In this document: piece by piece, positions 23,912-32,397 of the stretch | Numbering within the stretch: position 1 is the stretch's first letter | Layout of the letters: each line of letters opens with the position of its first letter | NCBI GenBank assembly: GCA_965205725.1 | Contig: OZ242189.1 | Location: 2,666,001 to 2,730,000, forward strand | Origin: G965205725 sp965205725 | Lineage (GTDB): Bacteria > Pseudomonadota > Gammaproteobacteria > Pseudomonadales > Halieaceae | Direction: 5' to 3' | Length of the DNA: 64,000 bases | Position numbers and translations under genes: made by a program | The notes under the pieces: generated by a model | Database searches by the model: none | What the model was told of the DNA's origin: nothing | The model's input: the letters and a program-made list of their open reading frames with translations, nothing else

Positions 23912-24823
23912 ATGAGTAAACAGAACTGGGACGCCTCTAACATTCCTGATATGTCTGGTGCCGTGGTAATCGTAACTGGATCTACCAGCGGGCTGGGGTT
24001 TGTCACGGCAACCGAGCTCGCAAGAAAAGGCGCCCAAGTGGTACTGGCTGCGCGAAACCCGCAGAAAATAGAGGCCTCCCTGAAGAGCATTAGGTCCTCC
24101 GTACCCGAGGCGAAAGTAGAAGCCATTTCACTGGATATCGCCGATCTGCACTCGGTGGAACGGTTTGTTTCAGAATTCAACGAGAAGTATGAAAGACTTG
24201 ATATTCTGATCAACAATGCGGGAATCATGATGTGTCCGTACGACACTACAAAGGATGGTTTCGAGGTTCAGATGGGGACAAACCACCTGGGCCATTTTGC
24301 ACTGGCAGGTCGACTGTTACCCAAACTGCTGAAAGCGGATGCGCCACGAGTCGTTGTGCTGTCCAGTAAGGCCGCCGATCAGGGTAAAGTCGATCCAGGT
24401 GACTGGATGTGGGCAGCGCGGAAGTACAAGCCTGTCCAGGCTTATGGAGACAGTAAGCTGGCGAACCTCTACTTCATGTACGAGCTTGATCGAAAGGCCA
24501 AAGCCGCTGGAGTCAATTTAGAAGCACTCGCCGCACACCCGGGTTGGGCTGCGACAGAGTTGCAGAGGCACTCTGGGCTCATGCGTTTTCTGAATAAACT
24601 GTTTGCACAGTCGACGGAAATTGGTGCCCTGCCTACACTGCGAGCAGCCACTGCGCCAGATGCACGGTCTGGTGAGTTCTATGGCCCTGGCCGGAACTTT
24701 GGCTGGCACGGTCATCCTATTGTGGTCGATTCCAAGCCAATTGCAAAGGATGAGTCCATTGCAGCGGAACTGTGGGTGAAATCGGAAGAGGCCACTGGGG
24801 TGAGGTTTGACTTAAACGTTTAA
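23912..24823 (+). CDS. Short-chain dehydrogenase 1 (retinol-dehydrogenase-like)
   Basis: 303 aa from ATG 23912 (GGGGAAAG upstream). An in-frame ATG 78 bases earlier would overlap lyase 2 and add a non-conserved tail. The Rossmann motif is TGSTSGLG, followed by NNAGIM, Ser in VLSSKAA and YGDSK as the catalytic Tyr/Lys. The sequence type (MGTNHLGHFALAGRLLP) is that of the RDH/WW-oxidoreductase group, acting on hydrophobic alcohols or ketones. Confidence 0.87.
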   Translation: MSKQNWDASNIPDMSGAVVIVTGSTSGLGFVTATELARKGAQVVLAARNPQKIEASLKSIRSSVPEAKVEAISLDIADLHSVERFVSEFNEKYERLDILINNAGIMMCPYDTTKDGFEVQMGTNHLGHFALAGRLLPKLLKADAPRVVVLSSKAADQGKVDPGDWMWAARKYKPVQAYGDSKLANLYFMYELDRKAKAAGVNLEALAAHPGWAATELQRHSGLMRFLNKLFAQSTEIGALPTLRAATAPDARSGEFYGPGRNFGWHGHPIVVDSKPIAKDESIAAELWVKSEEATGVRFDLNV

Positions 24824-24911
24824 CTTACCAGGAGAAACATAGACTAGGGTTCAGAAAGTTGCCTGCGAGCGAATCTGCTTCCAGGTATCGCGGGAACCAG
24901 GGTGCTGGAAT

Positions 24912-25280
24912 ATGGAAATTATTGCCCGATCAATTATTGGTCTGACAACCCTGGTGGTGATCTATGCTGGCGGCCGCCTGCTGCTCGCTCGCCAGGGGGT
25001 TCTGGATGAATTTGAAGTTCACGTCGAGTCGCCAACAGGATACAACTTTTTTATGGGGGATTTTGGTGGCGTGATTCTATCGGCCATTGTTCTTCGTATT
25101 CTTACTCTTGTTGATCCAACTGTCTGGGCGCCAGCGCTTTTAGTCACTACCGGATCAGTGTTCATGTTCAGATTCTACAGTTTTATCCGCGATGGCGTTG
25201 GGACAATGGCAGCTATTGCCGCGGCGGAAGAAGCACTGACATTGCTGGCGGCGTGGTATTTGTTTCGGTTTTTGGTCTAG
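24912..25280 (+). CDS. Small four-helix membrane protein 1 (DxGGVIL type)
   Basis: 122 aa with four predicted membrane segments and the sequence GDFGGVILSAIVLRIL in the middle. I cannot name the family with confidence. It recalls DUF4345-like proteins. A paralogue with GDIGGVILTIGVL lies at 44930 in the same island, which suggests a role tied to the pathway, perhaps in substrate or product passage. Confidence 0.7.
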   Translation: MEIIARSIIGLTTLVVIYAGGRLLLARQGVLDEFEVHVESPTGYNFFMGDFGGVILSAIVLRILTLVDPTVWAPALLVTTGSVFMFRFYSFIRDGVGTMAAIAAAEEALTLLAAWYLFRFLV

Positions 25281-25332
25281 CCAAAACCAAGGGTTGTGGC
25301 CGGTCATACTAAAGATTATCAGGAGAGTTGTA

Positions 25333-26202
25333 ATGGTAGGTTCATCAGTGGTGACAGGGGGTGGCAGTGGAATAGGCAGAGCGCTGTGTCTGGAATTAGC
25401 AGGACGAGGCTACAAGGTAGTAGTGGCCGATATTGATCAGTCAGACGCTGAGGAAACCGTCTCAATGATCAGTGATTCAGGCGGAGAGGCGCTGGCCTGC
25501 AGGTGTGATGTCACGTCCCCCGAAGAGGTGGCGATTTTGGTTCAGGTAACGCAATCCAGCTATGGCTGTCCTGAATTGGTGTTCAGCAACGCGGGCGCTG
25601 GTCTCGGAAAAGCGGCTGTCGATTACACCCGGGATGATCTCCACTGGCTGTTCTCGCTCAACGTTTTCGGCATGTGGGACGTGAGCGCCCAGTTCGCGAA
25701 GTTGTCCATAAGTACAGGAGAACCAGTGCGAATTATCGTCACCGGTTCTGAGCACAGTCTCGGCCTGCCGCACGATGGCATGGCGGCGTATACCGCGACC
25801 AAACATGCCACCCTGGGTTTTGCTGAGGCGATGCGCTCTGAGTGGGAGGGGCAAACGGCTTCAATCAGCGTTTTGTGCCCTGGCCTGTCTCAGTCGAGAC
25901 TCTGGGAAGGAGAGCGTCACAGGGTGGGCGCTGACAGCGAGCCTGATGCCATGGCGGCGGCTGTGCTCGCGGCCGGTATGCCAGCTGAAACTGTGGCCAG
26001 GATTGCGATTGACGGGGCGCAAAGGGGTGACTTCTATATATTTACACACTCCCACGCCCAGGCATACGCAGACGCGCGCTATCGGGAAATTGTGGAGGCC
26101 TTTGACCTGCTAAATGAGAATTCCCCGACTGAGCGAAGCTACGATGTCAATCAGGTAGCCGGTGAGTTGTTGACCGCCATGGAGAAACCCGGTGATGAGT
26201 GA
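25333..26202 (+). CDS. Short-chain dehydrogenase 2
   Basis: 289 aa from ATG 25333 (AGGAGAG upstream). VTGGGSGIGRA, SNAGAG, Ser in VTGSEHS and YTATK are the NAD(P) and active-site motifs. The C-terminal stretch is about 40 aa longer than average. Its stop overlaps the start of SDR 3 by 8 bp. Confidence 0.88.
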   Translation: MVGSSVVTGGGSGIGRALCLELAGRGYKVVVADIDQSDAEETVSMISDSGGEALACRCDVTSPEEVAILVQVTQSSYGCPELVFSNAGAGLGKAAVDYTRDDLHWLFSLNVFGMWDVSAQFAKLSISTGEPVRIIVTGSEHSLGLPHDGMAAYTATKHATLGFAEAMRSEWEGQTASISVLCPGLSQSRLWEGERHRVGADSEPDAMAAAVLAAGMPAETVARIAIDGAQRGDFYIFTHSHAQAYADARYREIVEAFDLLNENSPTERSYDVNQVAGELLTAMEKPGDE

Positions 26203-26928
26203 CGCCGGTTATGGGAGATTGCAGGACAAGACTGCCCTAATCACCGGTTCGGGCCAAAATATAGGTCGCGCCATCGCCGAACTGCTTGCAGCTGAGGGCG
26301 CATCGGTTGTGGTTAATGGGGCGACAGGCGACGAACAGGTGCAGGCGGTAGTTGAGTCCATTCGCAACGCTGGGGGTAAGGCCACTGGCGTGATGGCGGA
26401 TGTGGGCAATCCGCAAGATGTACAGCGGCTTGTATCAGAAGCCGAACAAGTATTCGGCGCCGTGGATATCGTGGTGAACAACGTCGGGCGCAGGCTCAAA
26501 GTGCCTTTCGAGGACATCACCATCGAGGTCTGGCGAGATACCCTCAATACAAACCTCAACTCTGTGTTCTATATGGCCCATTACTGTCTTCCGGGTATGC
26601 GGGAGCGCGGCTGGGGAAGGGTGATCAATATTTCAGGCTACGATGGCTTCACAGGCCACTTTCCACAGCGCGCGGCGAATGTCACCGCCAAGGCGGGCAT
26701 GCATGGCTTGTCAAAAGCGATCGCCCGCGAGTACGGCAAGGACAATATTACTTGCAATACTGTTGTACCCGGCGCGATCCAGACAGTTCGTGATGTTTCC
26801 CAATATAGCCATGTGAATGTAGAGCGCGTGCTGGAAATGCTGGCCACACCCAGCCCCGGCGAGTCACTGGATATTGCCGAGGCCTGCCTGTATCTGGCGG
26901 CAGACAGCGGCAAGTTTGCCACCGGCTT
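26195..26928 (+). pseudogene. Short-chain dehydrogenase 3, truncated
   Basis: Start ATG 26195. TGSGQNIGRA and VNNVGRR are intact, but the active-site Tyr position in the YxxxK motif reads NVTAK, and the sequence turns from SDR-like to foreign after GKFATG (about 26924), where the final strand and helix should follow. Beyond this point the frame runs to 27028 through antisense DNA of the next gene. The join looks like a deletion junction. Confidence 0.75.
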
Positions 26929-27619
26929 CGCTGATGGCTGTGGCAATAGCCATCAGCTCATCTTCGCGGGCATTGATGGTGGGCGCGGGTATACCCGCCA
27001 GTGTGCGCTGGTCCACCAATCGGGTTGAGCCCACCCCAATTGCGCCTGATTTCATTGCTTCTGCAGTCAGCTCGGCCATGGAATGAATATCTGCCGGGTT
27101 GGCCATCTCCCCATCGATGGCGCGTTGCCCCATGACCCAGACACGAAGACATGAGTGGGGCAGCAGGCCGGCCACGTTCATGTCAAAGTTTCTCTTGCGG
27201 AGGAAGTCCAGGTATTCCGGATAAGTCTGCCACTGCCAGGGGAGGCCGCTATCCAGTACCTCATGGGGGATATCCTCGACGCCTTCCATCAGTTCAACTG
27301 TGAAGCTTCTGTGCTCCGAGCGGCAGGGGGCAAATCCTACACCGCAGTTGCCGATGACTGTCGTGGTCACGCCGTGCCCCGAGTTGGGTTTGAGTTGGTG
27401 CTCCCAGGTCACATTGCCGTCAAGGTGGGAGTGAACATCAATAAAGCCTGGAGTGACAATGCGGTTTCGCGCGTCCAGTTCAAGCCTGCCCGTTCCAATT
27501 GAAGGTTCGATGCTGGCTATCTTGTCGTCATTTATCCCGATATCTGAAATGTACGGCTCCTGGCCGTCACCGTCGTAGATGAGGCCATTGCGAATCACGG
27601 TGTCGAACTGAGCAAACAT
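26929..27619 (-). pseudogene. D-aminoacylase-type amidohydrolase, C-terminal half deleted
   Basis: About 230 native residues of a family that usually has 500-550. VIRNGLIYDGDG, TPGFIDVHSHLDG (metal-binding His pair) and GNCGVGFAP are clear, then RVWVMGQRAIDGE and the EDELMAIATAISEAGG region, after which the frame enters SDR 3 DNA and ends at 26864. The catalytic Asp and remaining metal ligands are missing, so it should be inactive. Confidence 0.8.
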
Positions 27620-27682
27620 GGGAGGTGATCACCTCTGGGGTCAATGGACCAAAGCACGTTGAGGGCCAGCTTAACAGGTCAA

Positions 27683-27717
27683 TTGCTTGTTGACAAGCAA
27701 GTAAAAATCTATACACT
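27683..27717 (+). promoter_or_regulatory. Island operator variant (site B) and promoter
   Basis: A perfect inverted repeat TTGCTTGT-TG-ACAAGCAA (27683-27700) covers a perfect -35 TTGACA (27690-27695). TACACT (27712-27717) is 16 bp further. It differs from the main consensus by one missing base. It lies between the amidohydrolase and GST genes and points at the GST operon. Confidence 0.55.
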
Positions 27718-27750
27718 GGTATGGAATAGTTCAGTGGAGCCTCAGGAGCA

Positions 27751-28476
27751 ATGATAATTCTTTACCAGTTCGCCTCATCTCCTTTCAGCGAGAAGGTCCG
27801 AAGAGCGCTTCACTACAAGAAACTACCCTACCAGATCCACGAAGTAGACCGGTTCGCCGTGGATAAACTGACGCATGTCAGCTCCTTCGGGAAGTTTCCG
27901 GCGATGGAGGATGACGGCGAGCCGATCTGCGATTCCACAGATATCGTTCGCCACCTCGAAAACCGATATCCGGAGCATCCATTGATACCTGGGGACGCCG
28001 GAGAGGCCGCACAGGTACATATCTTTGAGGACTGGGCGGATGAGAGCCTCTATCACTACGAGGTAACGATGCGCATCGCCTGGGAACATAATGCCCGCAA
28101 AACACTGGCAGCCATCATGCCGACCATGCCCGACAAGCTGTCCGAGGACCAGGTTTTGCAGATGATGCTGGAAGGAGCGGCCAACACGTCGAATGCCCAG
28201 GGCCTTGGAAGAAAGACCCGGGAGCAGGTGGTCGCCGACGTGGAACGGCATGCATTGGCGCTGGATGCCATGCTGGCAGGCAGGGACTGGCTGGTCGGTG
28301 ATGCGCTTTCACTTGCCGATATCAGTGTTCTCTCGCAACTCAATTGTCTGATGTATACAGACGAGTTTGTCTCCATACTGGAGAACACCAGGAACCTCCG
28401 CCCCTGGATGGAGCGAGTAGACAGTCTGGCACCGGCCCAAAAACACGACGCAGGATTGAACAATGAGCCTTCCTGA
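27751..28476 (+). CDS. Glutathione S-transferase-family protein
   Basis: 241 aa. Thioredoxin-like N-terminal domain: LYQFASSPFSEKVRRAL with Ser at the usual catalytic position, then GKFPAMEDDG and ICDSTDIVRHLE (cis-Pro and glutathione-binding part). The all-helical C-terminal domain includes DWLVGDALSLADISV. It may conjugate glutathione or cleave an ether or epoxide in the pathway. It overlaps the CoA ligase start by 14 bp, so both are one transcript. Confidence 0.85.
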   Translation: MIILYQFASSPFSEKVRRALHYKKLPYQIHEVDRFAVDKLTHVSSFGKFPAMEDDGEPICDSTDIVRHLENRYPEHPLIPGDAGEAAQVHIFEDWADESLYHYEVTMRIAWEHNARKTLAAIMPTMPDKLSEDQVLQMMLEGAANTSNAQGLGRKTREQVVADVERHALALDAMLAGRDWLVGDALSLADISVLSQLNCLMYTDEFVSILENTRNLRPWMERVDSLAPAQKHDAGLNNEPS

Positions 28477-30034
28477 ATTTAATGAGTCGTTCCTTACCGT
28501 TCTCGATACTGCGTTTGCGGATCACGCCGAGCGTGTTTGCACCGTATTTCGCGGCGAGACACTGACCTATGCCGAGGTGGACGAACAGTCTGCCCGTGTC
28601 GCCAACGCCCTGCTGGGTGCTGGATTCAAGCCGGGCATGAAAGGTGCCGTATACGCGCTGAACTCAGCGCAAGGATTCATCGCAACAATAGGCATCATTC
28701 GGGCCGGTGGTGTCTGGATACCGGTCAATCCGCGTAATTCCACGGTGGACAATGTGGCCACCATGCTGCAGTTCGAATGCCAGGCGATTTTCTACCAGGA
28801 GGTTTTCTCCAGTCCTATTGATGATGTGCGTCGGGATGCTCACGAGCAACCGCTGGTGATTTGTATGGACAGCGACGAGCAGGATGCCCCGTGGCTGGAA
28901 GCTTGGCTGCAGGTCGCGTCAGGCAAGGCTCCTGAGGTTAACATTGCGCCTACCGACTTGATCTCCATACCGCTCACCGGCGGGACGACGGGTATGCCCA
29001 AGGGCGTGATGCTCACACACTCGAATTTCTGTGCACTGGATTACGGCGCGCGATCATTGATGGGCAAGAGGACGGAGGCAACCTGGCTTTGCGCCGCGCC
29101 CATGACTCATGTGGGCGGCCGGATTGCGCTGGCAAATATGTCAGCAGGCAGCAAGTTTGTCATATTGGAGAAGGTCGATCTTCAGGAAATCCTGGAAACC
29201 ATCCAAAGGGAGGGAGTGACGGATATGTTTCTGCCCCCAACGGCCATCTACACGCTGCTCGACCAGCCCAACCTGGGCGATTATGACCTGTCCAGTCTGA
29301 GGCAACTGGGCTACGGCTCCGCTCCGATGTCCATACAGCGCCTGAAGGAGGCGCTCAACGTACTGGGACCGGTGATGGTCGGGGGGTTCGGCCAGACCGA
29401 ATGCCCGATGTATATCTCGTCACTCAGGCAGGGGGATCATTTCGTCAATGGCGAGATTGCACCCGACAAGCGTCTTGCCAGCGTTGGCCGGGCCACGCCT
29501 ATTTCTGAGCTGGGTATTCTCGATGACGAGGGTCGCGAACTGGCGGCGGCGGAGGTCGGCGAAATAGCGGTAAAAGGGCCCATGGTCTCCCTGGGGTATT
29601 ACCGGAATTCGGAGGAGACTGCCAAGATCAGGTGCGGCGACTGGCACCTGACAGGTGATATCGGCTATCTGGACGAGGGGGGCTTTCTATACATCTGTGA
29701 TCGCAAGAAAGACATAATCATAACCGGGGGCTTCAACGTGTACTCAGCCGAAGTCGAGAATGCACTGATGGCGATGCCCGGGATCAAAATTGCCGTAGTC
29801 ATAGGCGTTCCCAGCGAAAAATGGGGAGAGGAGGTCAGGGCTCTCGTTCAGGCGGAGAGCGGCGTGGAGTTGTCGGCAGACCAGGTGATTGAGGCGGCAA
29901 AAGAGCGCCTCGGTAGTGTCAAAGCGCCCAAGAGTATCGAACTTGTCGAAGACTTTCCCCGTACTCCCATCGGCAAGATTGATAAGAAAGCCATTCGCGC
30001 CCCCTATTGGGATGGGAAAAACAAGCCAATATAG
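28463..30034 (+). CDS. Acyl-CoA synthetase (AMP-binding)
   Basis: 523 aa. Activates a carboxylic acid with ATP and CoA. Core motifs: LTGGTTGMPKGVMLTHSN (P-loop-like A3), GGFGQTECP (A5), HLTGDIGYLDEGG (A7), DRKKDIIITGGFNVYSAEVE (A8) and catalytic Lys in PRTPIGKIDKKAIR (A10). The type is the long/medium-chain or aryl fatty-acid-CoA ligase group. The chain length is not predictable here. Confidence 0.92.
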   Translation: MSLPEFNESFLTVLDTAFADHAERVCTVFRGETLTYAEVDEQSARVANALLGAGFKPGMKGAVYALNSAQGFIATIGIIRAGGVWIPVNPRNSTVDNVATMLQFECQAIFYQEVFSSPIDDVRRDAHEQPLVICMDSDEQDAPWLEAWLQVASGKAPEVNIAPTDLISIPLTGGTTGMPKGVMLTHSNFCALDYGARSLMGKRTEATWLCAAPMTHVGGRIALANMSAGSKFVILEKVDLQEILETIQREGVTDMFLPPTAIYTLLDQPNLGDYDLSSLRQLGYGSAPMSIQRLKEALNVLGPVMVGGFGQTECPMYISSLRQGDHFVNGEIAPDKRLASVGRATPISELGILDDEGRELAAAEVGEIAVKGPMVSLGYYRNSEETAKIRCGDWHLTGDIGYLDEGGFLYICDRKKDIIITGGFNVYSAEVENALMAMPGIKIAVVIGVPSEKWGEEVRALVQAESGVELSADQVIEAAKERLGSVKAPKSIELVEDFPRTPIGKIDKKAIRAPYWDGKNKPI

Positions 30035-30040
30035 AACTAA

Positions 30041-30072
30041 CTTGTTGTACAGCAAGCATGTATATGTATAAT
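30041..30072 (+). promoter_or_regulatory. Island operator, site C, with promoter
   Basis: CTTGTTGTACAGCAAGCATG (30041-30060) holds a -35-like TTGTAC (30045-30050). A consensus TATAAT follows at 30067-30072 with a 16-bp spacer. It lies 75 bp before the acyl-CoA dehydrogenase start and starts 6 bp after the CoA-ligase stop. Confidence 0.7.
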
Positions 30073-30146
30073 GGGGTTTCAATAGTTTGGAAGAACCAAA
30101 CAGAGGCCTCCCACACAGATACGGGTAAGCCGGGCGGAGATACAGT

Positions 30147-31310
30147 ATGAGCTACATGACAGAAGAGCGGCAGATGATCAAGGATACGGCCGCCGACTTT
30201 ACCAATGAGGTGGTATTGCCTCTGGCCAATGAGCTGGATCCGGAAAAGGGCAAGATTCCCCGAACCCTGATCGATCAGATGGGAGATCTGGGCTTCTTCG
30301 GCATCAAAACACCGGAAGAGTTTGGTGGCTCGGGCATGGGTTGTTTTGAGTACTGCCTGATTGCCGAAGAGTTAAGTCGTGGCTGGATGAGCGTTGGCAG
30401 CATTATCGCGCGTTCGAACATTGACTGGGTCAGGAATCTGCCTGCAGAGCATGCAGATCGTCTCATTCCGCGGATGGTAACTGGTGACTTTCTCTGCGCA
30501 GCTGCGCTGTCTGAACCCGACGTGGGGTCTGATCTCTCAGGTATCAAGTGTCGCGCAGAAAAAGATGGCGACCACTATGTGATAACCGGTTCGAAGTACT
30601 GGGTAACCTATGCCGATGGCGCTGATGCGGTGGTGGTGTTTGCCCGTACAACACCCCGTGAAGAGAATCCCGATAAACCCTACCTGGGAATCAGCGGCTT
30701 GCTGATCGAAAAGCCTCGCGGTGAGATGCCCGAAAACTGCTCAGGTAGCCCGATTCCCAAGATCGGCTACTACGGCTGGAATACCTATGAGTTGGCATTT
30801 GATGGCTGTCGGGTACACAAGGATTTTTTGCTCGGAGAGGAAGGCAAGGCTTTCAAGATGTTAACCAGCGGGCTGGAAACACCCCGTGCCCACACAGCAG
30901 CCCGCTCAATTGGCGCTGCACAGGGCGCGCTGGATGTGGCCCTGCAGTACGCCCAGGAGCGGGTCCAGTTTGGCCGGCCCATCGCCGAGTTCCAGGATCT
31001 TCGTTTCAAGCTGGCGCGCATGGCAACCGAGGTCGAGGCAAGTCGCCAACTGATGTACAGCGTCTGTGACAAGATTGACCAGGGCGGGCGCTGCGACAAG
31101 GAGGCGGCAATGGTCAAGTACCTTGCTGCGGAAATGTCAGAAAAGGTCACTTCCGATGCGCTGCAGATCCTCGGCGGTGCAGGTTATACCCACCATTTTC
31201 CTGTGGAGCGCTACTGGCGCGATGCGCGCCTGACCAAGATATTCGAGGGTACCTCGGAGATTCAGTTGCGCATTATCTCGGATCATCTGTTGGGTAAAAC
31301 TGCAGCATAA
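30147..31310 (+). CDS. Acyl-CoA dehydrogenase
   Basis: 387 aa FAD enzyme. ALSEPDVGSDLSGIK and YWVTYADGADAVVVF are the two family signatures around the FAD site, and the catalytic Glu is in KIFEGTSEIQLRI near the C-terminus. It makes an alpha-beta double bond in an acyl-CoA. With the MaoC hydratases next door and CoA-ester lyases upstream, a methylsuccinyl-CoA- or alkylsuccinyl-CoA-like substrate is conceivable but unproven. Confidence 0.92.
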   Translation: MSYMTEERQMIKDTAADFTNEVVLPLANELDPEKGKIPRTLIDQMGDLGFFGIKTPEEFGGSGMGCFEYCLIAEELSRGWMSVGSIIARSNIDWVRNLPAEHADRLIPRMVTGDFLCAAALSEPDVGSDLSGIKCRAEKDGDHYVITGSKYWVTYADGADAVVVFARTTPREENPDKPYLGISGLLIEKPRGEMPENCSGSPIPKIGYYGWNTYELAFDGCRVHKDFLLGEEGKAFKMLTSGLETPRAHTAARSIGAAQGALDVALQYAQERVQFGRPIAEFQDLRFKLARMATEVEASRQLMYSVCDKIDQGGRCDKEAAMVKYLAAEMSEKVTSDALQILGGAGYTHHFPVERYWRDARLTKIFEGTSEIQLRIISDHLLGKTAA

Positions 31311-31333
31311 GACTGATTGACCAGGAGATTGCG

Positions 31334-31831
31334 ATGTCAAATTCAGAGAAAGCCAGGCCAGAGTTCATGCAAAAGGCGGTGCTGTGGGACAAGGGGAACA
31401 AGATCGCTGCCTTTGAAGAGGGCGGCGTATTCGATCACCACTGGGGTCGCACGATCAATGAGGGCGACAACAGCCTGTTTGTCTCCCTGACGCAAATGTA
31501 TAACCCCCTGTACTTTAACGAGCCCTATGCTAAGTCGAATGGGCACGAAAAGGTCGTGGTTGCGCCTTTACTGGTGTTTAACACCGTCCTGGGGCTCTCG
31601 GTTGAGGACCTCAGCCTGGGCGGGCCCTTCGTCGGCATCAACGATTGTATCTTTCACAAGGAGGTGCTTGTAGGCGATACGCTGACAGCAAAGAGTACTG
31701 TCCTGGCGAAACGGTTTTCTGAAAAGCGCCCCGGGTCAGCGATCGTTACCTGGAAAACGGAAGGTTTCAATCAGGAAGGTGAACTGGTGATTGAGTACAC
31801 GCGCTCCAATCTTCTCACCGACCAGGAGTAG
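31334..31831 (+). CDS. MaoC-family hydratase 1
   Basis: 165 aa hot-dog protein. Its start resembles the first half of mesaconyl-CoA-type hydratases: FDHHWGRTINEGDNSLFVSLTQMYNPLYFN holds the hydratase-like Asn-Pro-Leu-Tyr segment in place of the common D-x-N-P-x-H. A second MaoC gene follows after 47 bp, so the pair may form the two-domain hydratase as a heteromer. Confidence 0.8.
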   Translation: MSNSEKARPEFMQKAVLWDKGNKIAAFEEGGVFDHHWGRTINEGDNSLFVSLTQMYNPLYFNEPYAKSNGHEKVVVAPLLVFNTVLGLSVEDLSLGGPFVGINDCIFHKEVLVGDTLTAKSTVLAKRFSEKRPGSAIVTWKTEGFNQEGELVIEYTRSNLLTDQE

Positions 31832-31878
31832 CACTGCAGCGTAGCGCAAATCCACCAAGGACACTCGGATCGATTATC

Positions 31879-32364
31879 ATGACTACAGACAGCACACTCA
31901 CCGGCAACGACAATTACTTTGAAGATTTTGAAGTTGGCGCGGTTTACAAGCACGCCCGGGGCAAGACGGTGACGGAGAATGAGGCCGTGACCATCTGCCA
32001 CCAGGTGATGAATTCTGCGCCGGGACACTTTAATGACCATCTCATGGCTCAGGCGCACGCTGAGGGCCGAATTCATGTTGCCGAGTCACTCGTCTACGGG
32101 GGAGTGACAATTTCCATTGTCATAGGCCTGGCCCACCAGGATACGGGTGAACAGGTAATACGCGAACTCGGCATGGACAATATCAAGCTTCTGGCGCCGG
32201 TGCTGCACAGCAATACGCTCTATGCCTACACCGAGGTTCTTGCGAAAGAAGAGTCTGATAACGCTGCGGGCAAGATTTCTTTCCGCCACTACGGGGTCGA
32301 TCAGAATGATAATGTGGTATTTCAGGGTGATCGTGTCGCACTGATGCGCAAGCGTCCACACTAA
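31879..32364 (+). CDS. MaoC-family hydratase 2
   Basis: 161 aa. YFEDFEVGAVYKHARGKTVTENEAV is the standard MaoC N-terminal block, and the active-site region reads HQVMNSAPGHFNDHLMAQ with Asn and His at positions comparable to the family's D/N-x-x-P-x-H. Together with hydratase 1 it should hydrate an enoyl-CoA made by the neighbouring dehydrogenase. Confidence 0.82.
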   Translation: MTTDSTLTGNDNYFEDFEVGAVYKHARGKTVTENEAVTICHQVMNSAPGHFNDHLMAQAHAEGRIHVAESLVYGGVTISIVIGLAHQDTGEQVIRELGMDNIKLLAPVLHSNTLYAYTEVLAKEESDNAAGKISFRHYGVDQNDNVVFQGDRVALMRKRPH

Positions 32365-32397
32365 GATTCAAAAGCAGATACAGAGAGGAATTCCATC

